Shown: one piece after another, positions 17,424 through 26,487 of the stretch | How the letters are laid out: the number at the start of each line of letters is the position of its first letter | Numbering within the stretch: position 1 is the stretch's first letter | Origin: Syntrophaceae bacterium UBA2210 | GTDB taxonomy: Bacteria > Desulfobacterota > Syntrophia > Syntrophales > UBA2210 | Assembly (NCBI GenBank): GCA_002327865.1 | Contig: DCUQ01000042.1 | Span: 153-62,504 of the forward strand | DNA length: 62,352 nucleotides | Direction of reading: 5' to 3' | The notes under the pieces: model-generated | Database searches by the model: none | Told to the model about the DNA's origin: nothing | Seen by the model: only the letters and a program-made list of their open reading frames with translations | Made by a program: the position numbers and the translations under genes

Positions 17424-18937
17424 TGTTTTTTCACCAGTTCGGCCACCGTCCTGTTACGGGGCTGGAAATACTTGTTTGCAACCGATAAGATATCTTCCGG
17501 AGCAACCCTTTCCAGAAGATCGTAAAATTCAGTAATATAGCGCCAGTCTCCCGCCACGGCTCCATAATACGATAGCAGACCTGCAAGACCGGAATTCGTT
17601 GCGATACTCCTTAAAATATCGGCCCTCAATTGATTTTTCGCTTTTTCAAGTTCTTCGGACGAGACGGGATTTTCTTTCAATCTGTCCAGCTCCCCATAGA
17701 TCAGCTCTTCCAGTTCCCTGCACGTGTGCGGAGAGACAGGCTGGGCGGATATGACAAAAAGGTTGGGATACCTGGCTCCGGGGAAACCGTTTACCGTATT
17801 TACGTCCACGGCGATGCCTTTTTCGACCAGTGCCTCGAAGAGTCTCGATGCTCTGCCTCCGGAAAGAATCGTATCGATGACGTCGAAAACACAGTCTTCA
17901 AAAGAGGGAAGGGTGGGTTTGTGATACCCTATAATGAGCCGGGGAGATGCATCGTATATGAGTTCGACCCGCTTTTCGCCGTCTTGAACCGGTTCTTCCG
18001 TAACGCGCCGCGGCGGTATTTCCTGGGGCGGTATTCCTCCGAAATAGCGCTTGATGATTTTCATAACTCCGTCCGGCGATACGTCGCCCACAACGGCTAT
18101 TGTCGTGTTATTAGGGGCGTAATATGTTCTGAAGAATTCTCTTGTATAATCAATGTTCAGAAAATGCATGTCGGACATCCAGCCCAGCACCGGTCTCCTG
18201 TACGGATGGACTGTGAAAGCTGCGGCCAGGAATTGCTCGAGAAGTTTTCTTCCCGGATTCGATTCCACCGTCTGCTTGCGTTCCTCGATGACCACGTTGC
18301 GCTCCGAATAGAACTCACGGAAAACAGGGTGGGACATCCTGTCGGATTCTATCCTTGCCCACAACTCTATCCGGTTGGAAGGCAGGTTTATATGATAGGT
18401 TGTGAGATCGTGTCCCGTAAAAGCATTAAGATCGCCTCCTCCTTTTTCCGTATACAGACGGTCTATTTCGCCCGGGATGCTCCATTCCCCCGCCTCCTGC
18501 TGAAGAATCCCGATTTGTCTGCGAAGAGACTCTATTTTTTGTGTATCGGCATGTTTCCCCTTCATCATTTCGGTGTCCAGGGTATTGCCCACGTCGTGAA
18601 TTTCGCGGAGTACGCGGTTTTCACGATCGAAATTTCTTGTTCCGATAGTTTCGGTGCCCTTGAACATCAGGTGTTCCAGAAGATGCGCGGTACCGGTGCA
18701 GCCGTCTCTTTCGTCTATCGCGCCTGTTTCATGGCTTATGTACAATGCGACGGTCGGATTCGCATGCCTTTCAACTATAAGGACTTTGAGACCGTTCTCG
18801 AGCTTGAATTCCCGCACTTTATCCTTCAGGTCATACGCGTAAGACAAGTCTGAAGTAATACATGAAGAGAATAGTACAACAAGCAGTACTATAAAACATT
18901 TAAAAATGATATTGCGAAGATTATTCCCGGGAATCAT
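17420..18937 (-). CDS. M16-family zinc metallopeptidase, catalytic, lipoprotein
   Basis: 505 residues from the ATG at 18937. Signal sequence with lipobox LFSSC (Cys26). The inverted zinc motif HLLEH is at 85-89, with the third ligand in the ERNVVIEERKQ helix. A charged insertion (about 103-170) sits between the zinc motif and LNAFTGHDLTTYH, as in many bacterial M16B proteins. The start shares one base with the stop of the upstream membrane protein (TGATG). It pairs with the inactive subunit downstream; the likely task is degradation of peptides in the periplasm. Confidence 0.9.
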   Translation of the reverse strand: MIPGNNLRNIIFKCFIVLLVVLFSSCITSDLSYAYDLKDKVREFKLENGLKVLIVERHANPTVALYISHETGAIDERDGCTGTAHLLEHLMFKGTETIGTRNFDRENRVLREIHDVGNTLDTEMMKGKHADTQKIESLRRQIGILQQEAGEWSIPGEIDRLYTEKGGGDLNAFTGHDLTTYHINLPSNRIELWARIESDRMSHPVFREFYSERNVVIEERKQTVESNPGRKLLEQFLAAAFTVHPYRRPVLGWMSDMHFLNIDYTREFFRTYYAPNNTTIAVVGDVSPDGVMKIIKRYFGGIPPQEIPPRRVTEEPVQDGEKRVELIYDASPRLIIGYHKPTLPSFEDCVFDVIDTILSGGRASRLFEALVEKGIAVDVNTVNGFPGARYPNLFVISAQPVSPHTCRELEELIYGELDRLKENPVSSEELEKAKNQLRADILRSIATNSGLAGLLSYYGAVAGDWRYITEFYDLLERVAPEDILSVANKYFQPRNRTVAELVKKQ

Positions 18938-19167
18938 CAAATATCTCCCCGTATTTTTCTGAATATCCTGACAGCGCTGTAGATGATACCCACTGCACTC
19001 ACAAGTATAAGCATGCTCGATGAAAAGAAGTACATGATAAACTCCGCGGGGTTGTTCAGTGTGTATGAACCCACCAGGACGGTAATCCCCTTGGTAAACA
19101 GGAACAGGGAAACAATCCCTATAAGAATCTTGGAAATCCACCATATAAATAAGTTCATATAACCCAT
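18937..19167 (-). CDS. Small two-helix membrane protein
   Basis: 76 residues from the ATG at 19167; the frame is open to a TTG at 19248 but neither start has a strong binding site. Two hydrophobic segments are visible, at about 5-27 (WWISKILIGIVSLFLFTKG) and 40-63 (EFIMYFFSSSMLILVSAVGII), then a basic tail RIFRKIRGD. No family recognised. The stop overlaps the start of the M16 catalytic gene, so it is coupled to it. Confidence 0.6.
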   Translation of the reverse strand: MGYMNLFIWWISKILIGIVSLFLFTKGITVLVGSYTLNNPAEFIMYFFSSSMLILVSAVGIIYSAVRIFRKIRGDI

Positions 19168-19312
19168 GTCCGTTGCTTCTTTTTCATTCCCGGCAACATA
19201 GCGTATCTGCCTTTTATTATCAATAGCAAGTTGGTTTTCTGCCGACAAGCTTTTGGAACGACTGATCTAATGAGATAGACTATATTTTTCAGATGCCCCG
19301 ATTCCTGAATAT

Positions 19313-20215
19313 TCAACCGATCGTAAGGCGGTTTCTGCCGGCAGCTTTGCTCCGGTATAGAAGGGTATCGGCTCTCTTTATGAGACCGCCTGCCGTATCG
19401 TTGTCAGCAGCGAGTGTGGCTCCGATTGAAATAGTGACGGACAGCCGTTTATTCTCATGCATTATGTATGAATGTTCTATCAACATGCGAAGCCTGTTTC
19501 CCAGCACTTCCAGTGAGTTACTGTTCACCCCGGGTATAATACCGATAAATTCTTCACCGCCCCAGCGGCCATACAGGTCAAACGGTCTGGCATTTGCCGT
19601 AAAGGTGTTCGCGACAAACCTGAGGACATCATCGCCCACATCGTGACCGTACTTGTCGTTGAATTTTTTAAAATGATCTATGTCCATAAACAAAATACCG
19701 AACGGCATATTAAACCGCTTTTTCTCTTCAAATCTGTTTTCGATCTCCCGTTCAATATAGGTTCTGTTCGCCAATTGCGTGAGGTGGTCGAGAAGGGCGA
19801 GCTTTTCAAGCTCTTCTATCCTGAATTGAGTCGCTTCCCGATTACTGATATCAGTAAATAATTCAATACCGCCGATTACATTACCGTCGTTATCGGTTAG
19901 AGTACTGACATGAACGGAAACAGGTACCCTGTGGCCATCCTTGTGATGCATATATATGTCGACGCTTCGGGATTTTCCGTCGTCAATAGTTGCCGCAAGG
20001 GGACACATCACGGTACAAAGATGGTTGCCATCCCTGTCGATGTGAGTGAGTATATTATCGGAACATGATGTACCGATAACCTCATCGGCGGTAAATCCGG
20101 AAATCCGTTCGGCGGCTTTATTCCAGTATGTGATAATCCTGTTACGGTCCACAAAATATAAACCATCGTGGAGGTTTTCAACAATTTTTTCAAAAGAGTC
20201 TTTCCCCAATTTCAT
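19313..20215 (-). CDS. PAS-GGDEF diguanylate cyclase
   Basis: 300 residues from the ATG at 20215, which follows AAAGGAG. A PAS domain (about 8-125) has an unusual set of cysteines, C51, C67 and C71 (LCTVMCPL), which could hold a metal or respond to redox. A short helix leads to the GGDEF domain: DHLTQLANR, DIDHFKKFND and GRWGGEEF (219-223). RPFD at 210-213 is the RxxD inhibitory site, so product inhibition by c-di-GMP is expected. It has no membrane segment and probably senses a cytoplasmic signal. Confidence 0.92.
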   Translation of the reverse strand: MKLGKDSFEKIVENLHDGLYFVDRNRIITYWNKAAERISGFTADEVIGTSCSDNILTHIDRDGNHLCTVMCPLAATIDDGKSRSVDIYMHHKDGHRVPVSVHVSTLTDNDGNVIGGIELFTDISNREATQFRIEELEKLALLDHLTQLANRTYIEREIENRFEEKKRFNMPFGILFMDIDHFKKFNDKYGHDVGDDVLRFVANTFTANARPFDLYGRWGGEEFIGIIPGVNSNSLEVLGNRLRMLIEHSYIMHENKRLSVTISIGATLAADNDTAGGLIKRADTLLYRSKAAGRNRLTIG

Positions 20216-20282
20216 AAGATACTCCTTTTTAATTGCCATCTATTTGACCTTGAGACCCGGTTAGACTTTCATTCCCGGGCTG

Positions 20283-20924
20283 TTATCGGGGTTTTTTCGC
20301 GAACACATAGGCCCTGCGACTTTCGTATTCGATTCCGGCGTACGGTTCTCTCTCCGTTATCTCTATTTCCTCAAAACCGGTTTTTCCCAGGCAGCCAGAG
20401 ACAAAATCCGTAGTGAAAAACGTGAAGTCCAGATCTATTCTTTTGCCAAGAAACTCTTTTATACGGATCGTATTCTCGCCGACGTGATATGTGAAAAAGA
20501 ATATTCCTCCCGGTCGTAGTACTCGAAATGTTTCGCGAAAGGCAATCTCCACCTGTTTTCTTGTGAAGTGGATAATGGCATAGAAAGACACAATACCGGC
20601 TATCGAATCATTGTCGAACTCAAGCTTAAGAAGGTTTCCTTTTTTGAAGTGTATCCCCGGATGAATGGTTCGAGCCTGTTTCAGTAACTTTTCGGACAGA
20701 TCCAGTCCGGAGATTTCAACCCCCAGATCCTTGAGATGTTTTGCGGTCTGACCGGGACCACAGCCAATATCCCAGACGGGTTTTCTATCTCCGATCGCCT
20801 GTGAGAACCTGCGGAGCATTTCCCGGTCTTTCGGTTTCCTGTCGTGTTCGCCGGCGAATGCCTCCGCGTATTCTTCCGCTATAGTGTCGTAAGCGGCTTC
20901 GATTTCATTTATATCCTGATCCAC
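20283..20924 (-). CDS. Class I SAM-dependent methyltransferase
   Basis: 213 residues. Motif I is VWDIGCGPGQTAKHL, motif II ISGLDLS, and FRETFRVLRPGGIFFFTYHVG matches motif III and the following strand. The N-terminal helix YDTIAEEYAEAFAGEHDRKPKDREML is typical of small-molecule methyltransferases of this class. The substrate is unknown and the neighbours do not help. Confidence 0.85.
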   Translation of the reverse strand: MDQDINEIEAAYDTIAEEYAEAFAGEHDRKPKDREMLRRFSQAIGDRKPVWDIGCGPGQTAKHLKDLGVEISGLDLSEKLLKQARTIHPGIHFKKGNLLKLEFDNDSIAGIVSFYAIIHFTRKQVEIAFRETFRVLRPGGIFFFTYHVGENTIRIKEFLGKRIDLDFTFFTTDFVSGCLGKTGFEEIEITEREPYAGIEYESRRAYVFAKKPR

Positions 20925-20974
20925 AATTATAACCTCTAATCATGTCTCCGCTTAACCCGGGAACCGGCAGTATG

Positions 20975-21418
20975 TCACGGACGCAGCAGTTGAAATCCCG
21001 TAACCGGATCCGGAGCTCGAACAGCACCGGTATCGATCAGTTCGAACAATATAACCTCGCCGATATGCCATGTCTTCACGCCTTCACGAATACATCCGGT
21101 TACCGTAGATGATTCTCTCCCGCAGGCTATATGCATGTGTAAGACCGGTTCACCTCTCTCGTTCGGAAATATCGTTCCCGTTCCCGCCATCTCACGTACA
21201 TTATCGAGTATATATTCCATTGGAACAATCTGCGCTGTCCGTCCGTGTTCCGGCCCTAAAACGAGTTTGCTGCCTTTATCGATTCCGCCGATAATTATTA
21301 ACGCGGCGGCCTGGATGGATTTTTCACGGGCGAATTTTTCGATTTCTTCATGAATGATATCGCCGTCTTCCAGCCTGATAACGTATATTCTTCCCTGTTT
21401 TGCCTGCGAGTATTTCAT
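20975..21418 (-). CDS. PPC (DUF296) domain protein
   Basis: 147 residues, one PPC/DUF296 domain. The conserved His-containing stretch PVLHMHIACGRE and the following TVTGCIREGVKTWHIGEVIL match the family, in which histidines bind a zinc ion in some members. In plants the domain accompanies AT-hooks; in bacteria it stands alone and its role is unknown. It lies 50 bases from the methyltransferase downstream on the same strand. Confidence 0.85.
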   Translation of the reverse strand: MKYSQAKQGRIYVIRLEDGDIIHEEIEKFAREKSIQAAALIIIGGIDKGSKLVLGPEHGRTAQIVPMEYILDNVREMAGTGTIFPNERGEPVLHMHIACGRESSTVTGCIREGVKTWHIGEVILFELIDTGAVRAPDPVTGFQLLRP

Positions 21419-21456
21419 TGTGTGAAACGTCCCTTTCCGTCTGAGGTTGATGTCAT

Positions 21457-21468
21457 CCCGGTACCGGG
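21457..21468. repeat. Short palindrome resembling the REP-like elements
   Basis: CCCGGTACCGGG, a perfect 12-base palindrome after GTCAT, with a further CCGGG close by. The GTCATCCCGG context is the same as at 9684-9692. It lies between the PPC gene and a doubtful small reading frame. Confidence 0.45.
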
Positions 21469-21487
21469 AAATTTTCCGGGTAATCGA

Positions 21488-21688
21488 TTATTCGACATGC
21501 GCGATTTTGTTGGTACGCCAGGGGGCATACTTTCCCGTTTGCCTGCCGACGTTCGTTTTAACTGTCAGCATTTCCTTCAGATATATATCCACCGCCTTGC
21601 GGGCATGATCTCCAACCGGGCTGCTGCATGAACAGGATACTATAAAACTCAAGCCTGCGCTTAAAAGTGTAAATCTTTCGACTGTCAC
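21488..21688 (-). CDS. Possible small lipoprotein (doubtful)
   Basis: 66 residues starting with GTG. The N-terminus TLLSAGLSFIVSCSCSSP has a hydrophobic run ending in Val-Ser-Cys, similar to a lipobox, then a polar tail with several Lys. No family recognised and the ribosome binding site is weak. It lies 19 bases after the glycosyltransferase gene on the same strand. It may be a real short lipoprotein or chance. Confidence 0.3.
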   Translation of the reverse strand: MTVERFTLLSAGLSFIVSCSCSSPVGDHARKAVDIYLKEMLTVKTNVGRQTGKYAPWRTNKIAHVE

Positions 21689-21707
21689 TTTCTTTATGAA
21701 CCACCGT

Positions 21708-22238
21708 TCACTTTAAATGGTCCCTGTTCCCGTCGCCGCGGTACCAGTGATACACGTAAACACCTTCCATAATATAAACCTTTTTGCCGGCATCTATCAG
21801 TTTCCAGCACATCTTGTTATCGACCGCGAGAAATCCGTTATCGAAACGATAATCGTTCCACACCTGTTTTTTTATAAGGATAACCACGCCGCTGACAGGG
21901 GAATCCGGGATCACTTCCGAAACAATATCATAATATCTTTTCTGAAGCTTCCTGCCGATCCTGCGATGATAAACGATATCGTGATTATCGCTCTTTTTGC
22001 CCTTGTATAATTGCTTTTCATTACCTACTCTATTTGTTTTTGATGTAAGCATGCCTGCATCAGGGTATTTATCTATAATATGAACCAGTTGGTCGTACCA
22101 GTCTATCGTGGTGAACATGGCGTCGTGATCGATAAAGCAGGCCCAATCCTCATCCTTTAAGAGGGTCATAAATTGATTATAGGCCTGCCCCAGATTTTTT
22201 GTTTTGTCGGGGGCATATGGAATGTTGGCATAAATCAT
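21708..22238 (-). CDS. Glycosyltransferase family 2-like protein
   Basis: 176 residues. It begins MIYANIPYAP and has DWACFIDHDAMFTT, with the DxD-like metal motif D37-H38-D39, then NRVGNEKQLYKGK and a later DSPVSGVVILIKKQVW strand that fits a GT-A fold. It is short, a minimal catalytic domain with no membrane segment. The acceptor is unknown; it follows the radical-SAM gene on the same strand by 37 bases. Confidence 0.7.
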   Translation of the reverse strand: MIYANIPYAPDKTKNLGQAYNQFMTLLKDEDWACFIDHDAMFTTIDWYDQLVHIIDKYPDAGMLTSKTNRVGNEKQLYKGKKSDNHDIVYHRRIGRKLQKRYYDIVSEVIPDSPVSGVVILIKKQVWNDYRFDNGFLAVDNKMCWKLIDAGKKVYIMEGVYVYHWYRGDGNRDHLK

Positions 22239-22275
22239 AATTATCGGCTTTCCAGTGGCAGTGCCGGGAAATGGG

Positions 22276-23511
22276 TTAATGTATCGATTTTCTTGCCCTG
22301 TTTATTAATTCCCTGTACATCTCGTAGGTAAAATCCTTCCTGCGGCAGGGCAAGAGGGTATTGTTATGAAAAAGCGGCTCGTTTTCTATATCGTAAGGGG
22401 ATGTTCGTACGGCTTCTTCCCAGATCTGCGTGCCCGGTATCGGCGAAAATTCCGCGATAACGGGCTTTGCCCCGCATGACCTGACAAAGTCTATACTTTC
22501 GATTACTTCCGCGGTATTCTGCCCGGGGAGTCCGCAAAGGATATACATCCCTATATCCTTTGTATTGTAACCCGCTTCCTTCAGATAAACGACCGCGGCT
22601 TTTGTCTCATCGTTGGTTATTTTACCTCCGGTATCGACCTGCCTGCCGGCGTTCGATGTTTCAAAACCGAAACGTATCGTTTTGAAACCTGCCCTGAACA
22701 TAAGTCCGCTCAGAAACCTGTCGACCTCCCGTAAGTGAAGACCGTTGGGACAGTGAAAGGAACATTCAAGGCCCCTTCGCAGTATTTCCTCCAGCATGGG
22801 TATCACCCGTTTTTCTTTGTCGACAAGGAGGGCGTCGTCGTAAAAAGAAAAGTTTTTTATGCCGAACCCCTTGTTCCAGAAAGCTATTTCATCGACAACC
22901 TTTACGGGATCCCTGGTTCTGAATCCGCCGTTCAGGATACGTGACGCACAGTAGGAGCATTTAAACGGACATCCGCGTGACGTCATTATGGGAACCTGGT
23001 CCATGTATGGCAGGAGATTAAAGCAGGGCAGGGGATACGAGTCAAGGTCATCTTTTTCAGGTAGGAGTTGAGGAGTATCGTTAAAAAGATCCTTCAGAAG
23101 CCTTGAAAGGGCTCTTTCTCCCTCTCCCCGCACCACGATATCGGCACCGGAGTGTTTTTCGGCATGATCCGCGCAGAGGGTGGCGTAATTCCCGCCCAGG
23201 ACAACCGGTATGCCGGGAAAGATGTTTTTGATCACATCGATGGTTTCGAAAACACCCGGATACCAGTAAGTCATCATGGAAGTTAGGAATATGGCGTCCG
23301 GTTTTTTTACACGCAGCAGTTCGGTTTCGAAAATAAGGGGAGGAATGCCGTACCTGCTGTACGTTCTAGGAAAATCACTCAGCACCGCCGGTTTCGGAAT
23401 AGCTTCTTTAAAAAAACCGCCCCGTCCGGACGGAAGCCTTCTGGGGATTTTTATCCGGGAATCTTTTATCGGTTGCGGGGTAAAGGGGTTCAGGCAATCG
23501 ATCAGATCCAC
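22276..23511 (-). CDS. B12-binding-domain radical SAM protein
   Basis: 411 residues from GTG at 23511. A B12-binding-type domain covers about 1-145 (VVLGGNYATLCADHAEKHSGADIVVRGEGE) and a radical-SAM barrel follows with CPFKCSYC (C181, C185, C188) and GFETSNAGRQ. The frame stays open upstream to 23646 and that part encodes the conserved first strand of the family (RRILLINPW, then KPIGLLYLASTLKR), but it contains no ATG, GTG or TTG. The true start is thus probably further upstream than 23511 and is not explained. Function unknown; relatives act as methyltransferases or in cofactor and lipid synthesis. Confidence 0.75.
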   Translation of the reverse strand: MDLIDCLNPFTPQPIKDSRIKIPRRLPSGRGGFFKEAIPKPAVLSDFPRTYSRYGIPPLIFETELLRVKKPDAIFLTSMMTYWYPGVFETIDVIKNIFPGIPVVLGGNYATLCADHAEKHSGADIVVRGEGERALSRLLKDLFNDTPQLLPEKDDLDSYPLPCFNLLPYMDQVPIMTSRGCPFKCSYCASRILNGGFRTRDPVKVVDEIAFWNKGFGIKNFSFYDDALLVDKEKRVIPMLEEILRRGLECSFHCPNGLHLREVDRFLSGLMFRAGFKTIRFGFETSNAGRQVDTGGKITNDETKAAVVYLKEAGYNTKDIGMYILCGLPGQNTAEVIESIDFVRSCGAKPVIAEFSPIPGTQIWEEAVRTSPYDIENEPLFHNNTLLPCRRKDFTYEMYRELINRARKSIH

Positions 23512-23767
23512 GTCATAACTGTTTCTTTTCAGCGTGGAGGCAAGATACAGGAGACCTATGGGTTTGGCCCATAAATCATAAGCGGCAAAATCGTGTATCC
23601 ATGGGTTTATCAGAAGTATCCTTCTTCTTGCAAAATCAAGAGTATCTTAAAATACATTGATGTTTTTCAGCTCATCTGATACACCAGTGAAAATTCAAAA
23701 AGGGGGCTCTTCCGTTCAAACGCGCACAAGATCATAATAATCCGTCGAACTGAACAGCGAGCACATT

Positions 23768-23787
23768 CCCCGCAACTTGTTGCGGGG
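23768..23787. repeat. Palindromic repeat, REP-like
   Basis: CCCCGCAACTTGTTGCGGGG, nine-base perfect arms around TT. It resembles the tandem units at 9548-9612, which also have CCCCG..ACTTG..CGGGG. It lies in the gap between the radical-SAM gene and dtd, which diverge. The rest of that 273-base gap shows nothing I recognise. Confidence 0.65.
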
Positions 23788-23920
23788 AGATTCAATATGC
23801 ATATGGATTTCATTCCGTCATCGGCGGTCGCTTTCGGCAGCGTTATCCGAAGAGAATTTTAAAAGATTTTACAGGTGTTCACTTTTATTTTCCGTCCGGA
23901 TTCCGGGAGGCAGCAACAGA

Positions 23921-24367
23921 ATGATAGCCGTTGTCCAGCGGGTTGATTCCGCAGGAGTTTCCGTTGATAATCGTGTGATCGGCATGACGGGCAAAGGCGT
24001 CGTGGTGTTTCTCGGTGTCTCGAAAGAAGACGAAGCGACGGACGCCGATTATCTTTCGGACAAGATAGTAAATCTTCGGATATTCGAGGATTCGGAAGGG
24101 AAGATGAACCTTTCGCTGCTGGATATATCCGGTGAGATGCTTGTCGTTTCCCAGTTCACTCTCCTTGCCGATTGCCGGAAGGGAAGGCGCCCCTCGTTTA
24201 CGAACGCCGCCGCACCTGAAAAGGCAAACGGGCTTTATGAATATTTTCTGGAGAATGTTAGAAAACGCGTTGGAAAAGTAGCCACAGGGCAGTTCCAGGC
24301 AATGATGAAAGTAGATCTCGTAAATGATGGTCCGGTAACCATGATTCTCGAGAGCGCAGGAAGGTAG
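23921..24367 (+). CDS. dtd: D-aminoacyl-tRNA deacylase
   Basis: 148 residues from the ATG at 23921, after [22 protein letters not shown], the [17 protein letters not shown] segment with the catalytic SQFTL, and the final [11 protein letters not shown] with the cis-GlyPro-like NxGP motif are all present. It removes D-amino acids from tRNAs. First of a plus-strand run that leads to guaB and dnaE. Confidence 0.95.
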   Translation: MIAVVQRVDSAGVSVDNRVIGMTGKGVVVFLGVSKEDEATDADYLSDKIVNLRIFEDSEGKMNLSLLDISGEMLVVSQFTLLADCRKGRRPSFTNAAAPEKANGLYEYFLENVRKRVGKVATGQFQAMMKVDLVNDGPVTMILESAGR

Positions 24368-24379
24368 CAGTGACTAATC

Positions 24380-24847
24380 ATGACTCCGAAGCGTGATATG
24401 CCTATACGTATAGATAAAGAGGGCGTCTGGTATTACAAGGGAGCCGAGATGTTCAGGAAGGACATACTCAAGATCTTCTTTGAATGTCTGAAAAGAGATG
24501 AGCAGGGAAGGTACCTGATAGAATTGGAAGGGGAAAAATGCCTGATAGATGTCGAGGATACCCCTTTCGTTGTAACGGCAGCCGAGGCAAATACCGGTAA
24601 GGATCGGAAGGGAAACGAATCTATCGAAATCCTTCTCAACGATTTTACTTCGGAAGATCTGGACCTCTCAACTCTGCGGGTAGGGATTGACAATGTGCTC
24701 TACTGCGGCATCAAGAACGGAAGTTTCGAAGCCCGGTTCTCGCGACCGGGTTATTATCAGATCGCGCGATATATCGAATATGACAAGGATAGAGATGCTT
24801 ATTTTATTCCCCTTAACGGGAGGAATTATTATATAAGAAATAATTGA
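24380..24847 (+). CDS. DUF1285 family protein
   Basis: 155 residues. It has the family pattern IRIDKEGVWYYKGAEMFRKDILKIFFECLKRDEQGRYLIE at the N-terminus and the ending FIPLNGRNYYIRN. Function unknown. It starts 12 bases after dtd with no strong binding site, so it is probably coupled to it. Confidence 0.8.
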   Translation: MTPKRDMPIRIDKEGVWYYKGAEMFRKDILKIFFECLKRDEQGRYLIELEGEKCLIDVEDTPFVVTAAEANTGKDRKGNESIEILLNDFTSEDLDLSTLRVGIDNVLYCGIKNGSFEARFSRPGYYQIARYIEYDKDRDAYFIPLNGRNYYIRNN

Positions 24848-24946
24848 TACGGTTCGGATTATACGGTTGAAAATCGGGAAAATGCCGGTTTTTCTTCAGG
24901 TTGACCGTTAACCGTGGACCGAAACCATTATACCTGGAGGTATGCA

Positions 24947-26416
24947 ATGATAGAAAGAGATAACATAACGGACGGCTTTACATTTGATGATTTGCTCCTT
25001 GTGCCGGCGGAGTCTGGCATCCTGCCGAGTCAGGTGGATACATCTGTGATGCTTACGAGCGAAATATCTCTGAACATTCCGATTGTCAGTGCGGCTATGG
25101 ACACAGTAACGGAATCGGGTGTAGCGGTATCCATGGCACAGGAAGGGGGAATCGGTATCATCCACAGGAATATGAGCATACAAGCCCAGGTTCTCGAGGT
25201 CGACAAGGTAAAAAAATCCGAGAGTGGAATGGTCGTCGATCCCATAACGATAGAGCCGGAGCAGAAGGTCAGAGACGCGCTCAAGCTGATGGAAAAATAC
25301 AAGATATCAGGCGTCCCGGTGGTAAGGGGACGTAAACTTGTCGGAATCCTTACGAATCGAGATCTTCGATTCGAGACAAATCTTGATCAATCCGTACAAT
25401 CCGTGATGACCAAGGATAAGCTGGTAACGGTCTCTTCGGACATCACGCTCGAGGATTCAAAAAAGATATTACATGAGCACAGAATAGAAAAACTTCTTGT
25501 TGTCGACGATGAATATAATCTGAAAGGGCTTATCACGATAAAAGACATAGAGAAGATAAAGAGATATCCTCGTGCCTGTAAAGATTCCCTCGGCAGGTTG
25601 AGAGTCGGCGCGGCCGTAGGAATCCTCGACAGAGAAGAAAGAGTCGATGCCCTGGTTAAAGCGGGCGTCGACGTTATCGTTATAGATACCTCGCACGGAC
25701 ATTCCGCGGGCGTTATAGGCGCGGTTAAAAGTACGAAGGCCGCTTTCCCGGGTTGCCAACTGATAGCAGGCAATGTGGCGACATACGAAGGGGCGGAAGC
25801 TCTTATAAAGGCCGGAGCCGATGCGGTAAAGGTAGGAGTGGGGCCAGGATCCATCTGCACGACAAGGATTATCGCCGGTGTCGGCGTGCCTCAGATGACG
25901 GCGATAATCAACTGTTCCAAGGCATCTGAGAAATATGGAATCCCGTTGGTAGCCGATGGAGGTGTAAAGTTCTCCGGTGATGTTGTCAAGGCAATCGGCG
26001 CGGGAGCGCATACCGTTATGATAGGCGGACTCTTCGCCGGCACTGAGGAAAGTCCGGGAGAGACCGTTCTATACCAGGGAAGAAGTTACAAGGTGTACAG
26101 AGGCATGGGTTCCCTCGAGGCTATGAAGGCGGGGAGTATGGACCGCTACTATCTTGAAGACGATGAGGTCGAAAATAACTCAAAGCTCGTTCCGGAGGGA
26201 ATTGTTGGCCGTGTTCCGTTTCGCGGAACCCTGTCTGCGAGCGTGAGCCAGCTTGTGGGAGGATTGAAGGCCGGAATGGGCTACGTTGGATGCAGCACAA
26301 TAGAAGAGCTGAGAAAGAACGCCAGGTTCATAAGAATAACACCGGCAGGCCTTCGCGAGAGTCATGTTCATGACGTTATTATAACGAAAGAAGCTCCCAA
26401 TTACTGGTTGGATTAA
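24947..26416 (+). CDS. guaB: IMP dehydrogenase
   Basis: 489 residues from the ATG at 24947, after CTGGAGG. The barrel is interrupted by two CBS domains (about 92-205). The catalytic Cys is C304 in [10 protein letters not shown], and the Arg-containing flap and GMGSLEAM follow. It makes XMP from IMP, the committed step to GMP. guaA is not adjacent. Confidence 0.97.
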   Translation: MIERDNITDGFTFDDLLLVPAESGILPSQVDTSVMLTSEISLNIPIVSAAMDTVTESGVAVSMAQEGGIGIIHRNMSIQAQVLEVDKVKKSESGMVVDPITIEPEQKVRDALKLMEKYKISGVPVVRGRKLVGILTNRDLRFETNLDQSVQSVMTKDKLVTVSSDITLEDSKKILHEHRIEKLLVVDDEYNLKGLITIKDIEKIKRYPRACKDSLGRLRVGAAVGILDREERVDALVKAGVDVIVIDTSHGHSAGVIGAVKSTKAAFPGCQLIAGNVATYEGAEALIKAGADAVKVGVGPGSICTTRIIAGVGVPQMTAIINCSKASEKYGIPLVADGGVKFSGDVVKAIGAGAHTVMIGGLFAGTEESPGETVLYQGRSYKVYRGMGSLEAMKAGSMDRYYLEDDEVENNSKLVPEGIVGRVPFRGTLSASVSQLVGGLKAGMGYVGCSTIEELRKNARFIRITPAGLRESHVHDVIITKEAPNYWLD

Positions 26417-26487
26417 GGCTTTTGTGCCTCGTGGCTTTTCAGTATTGATTCTGATAATCCAAAACGCCGGCAAAGGGTTGTTGCATA

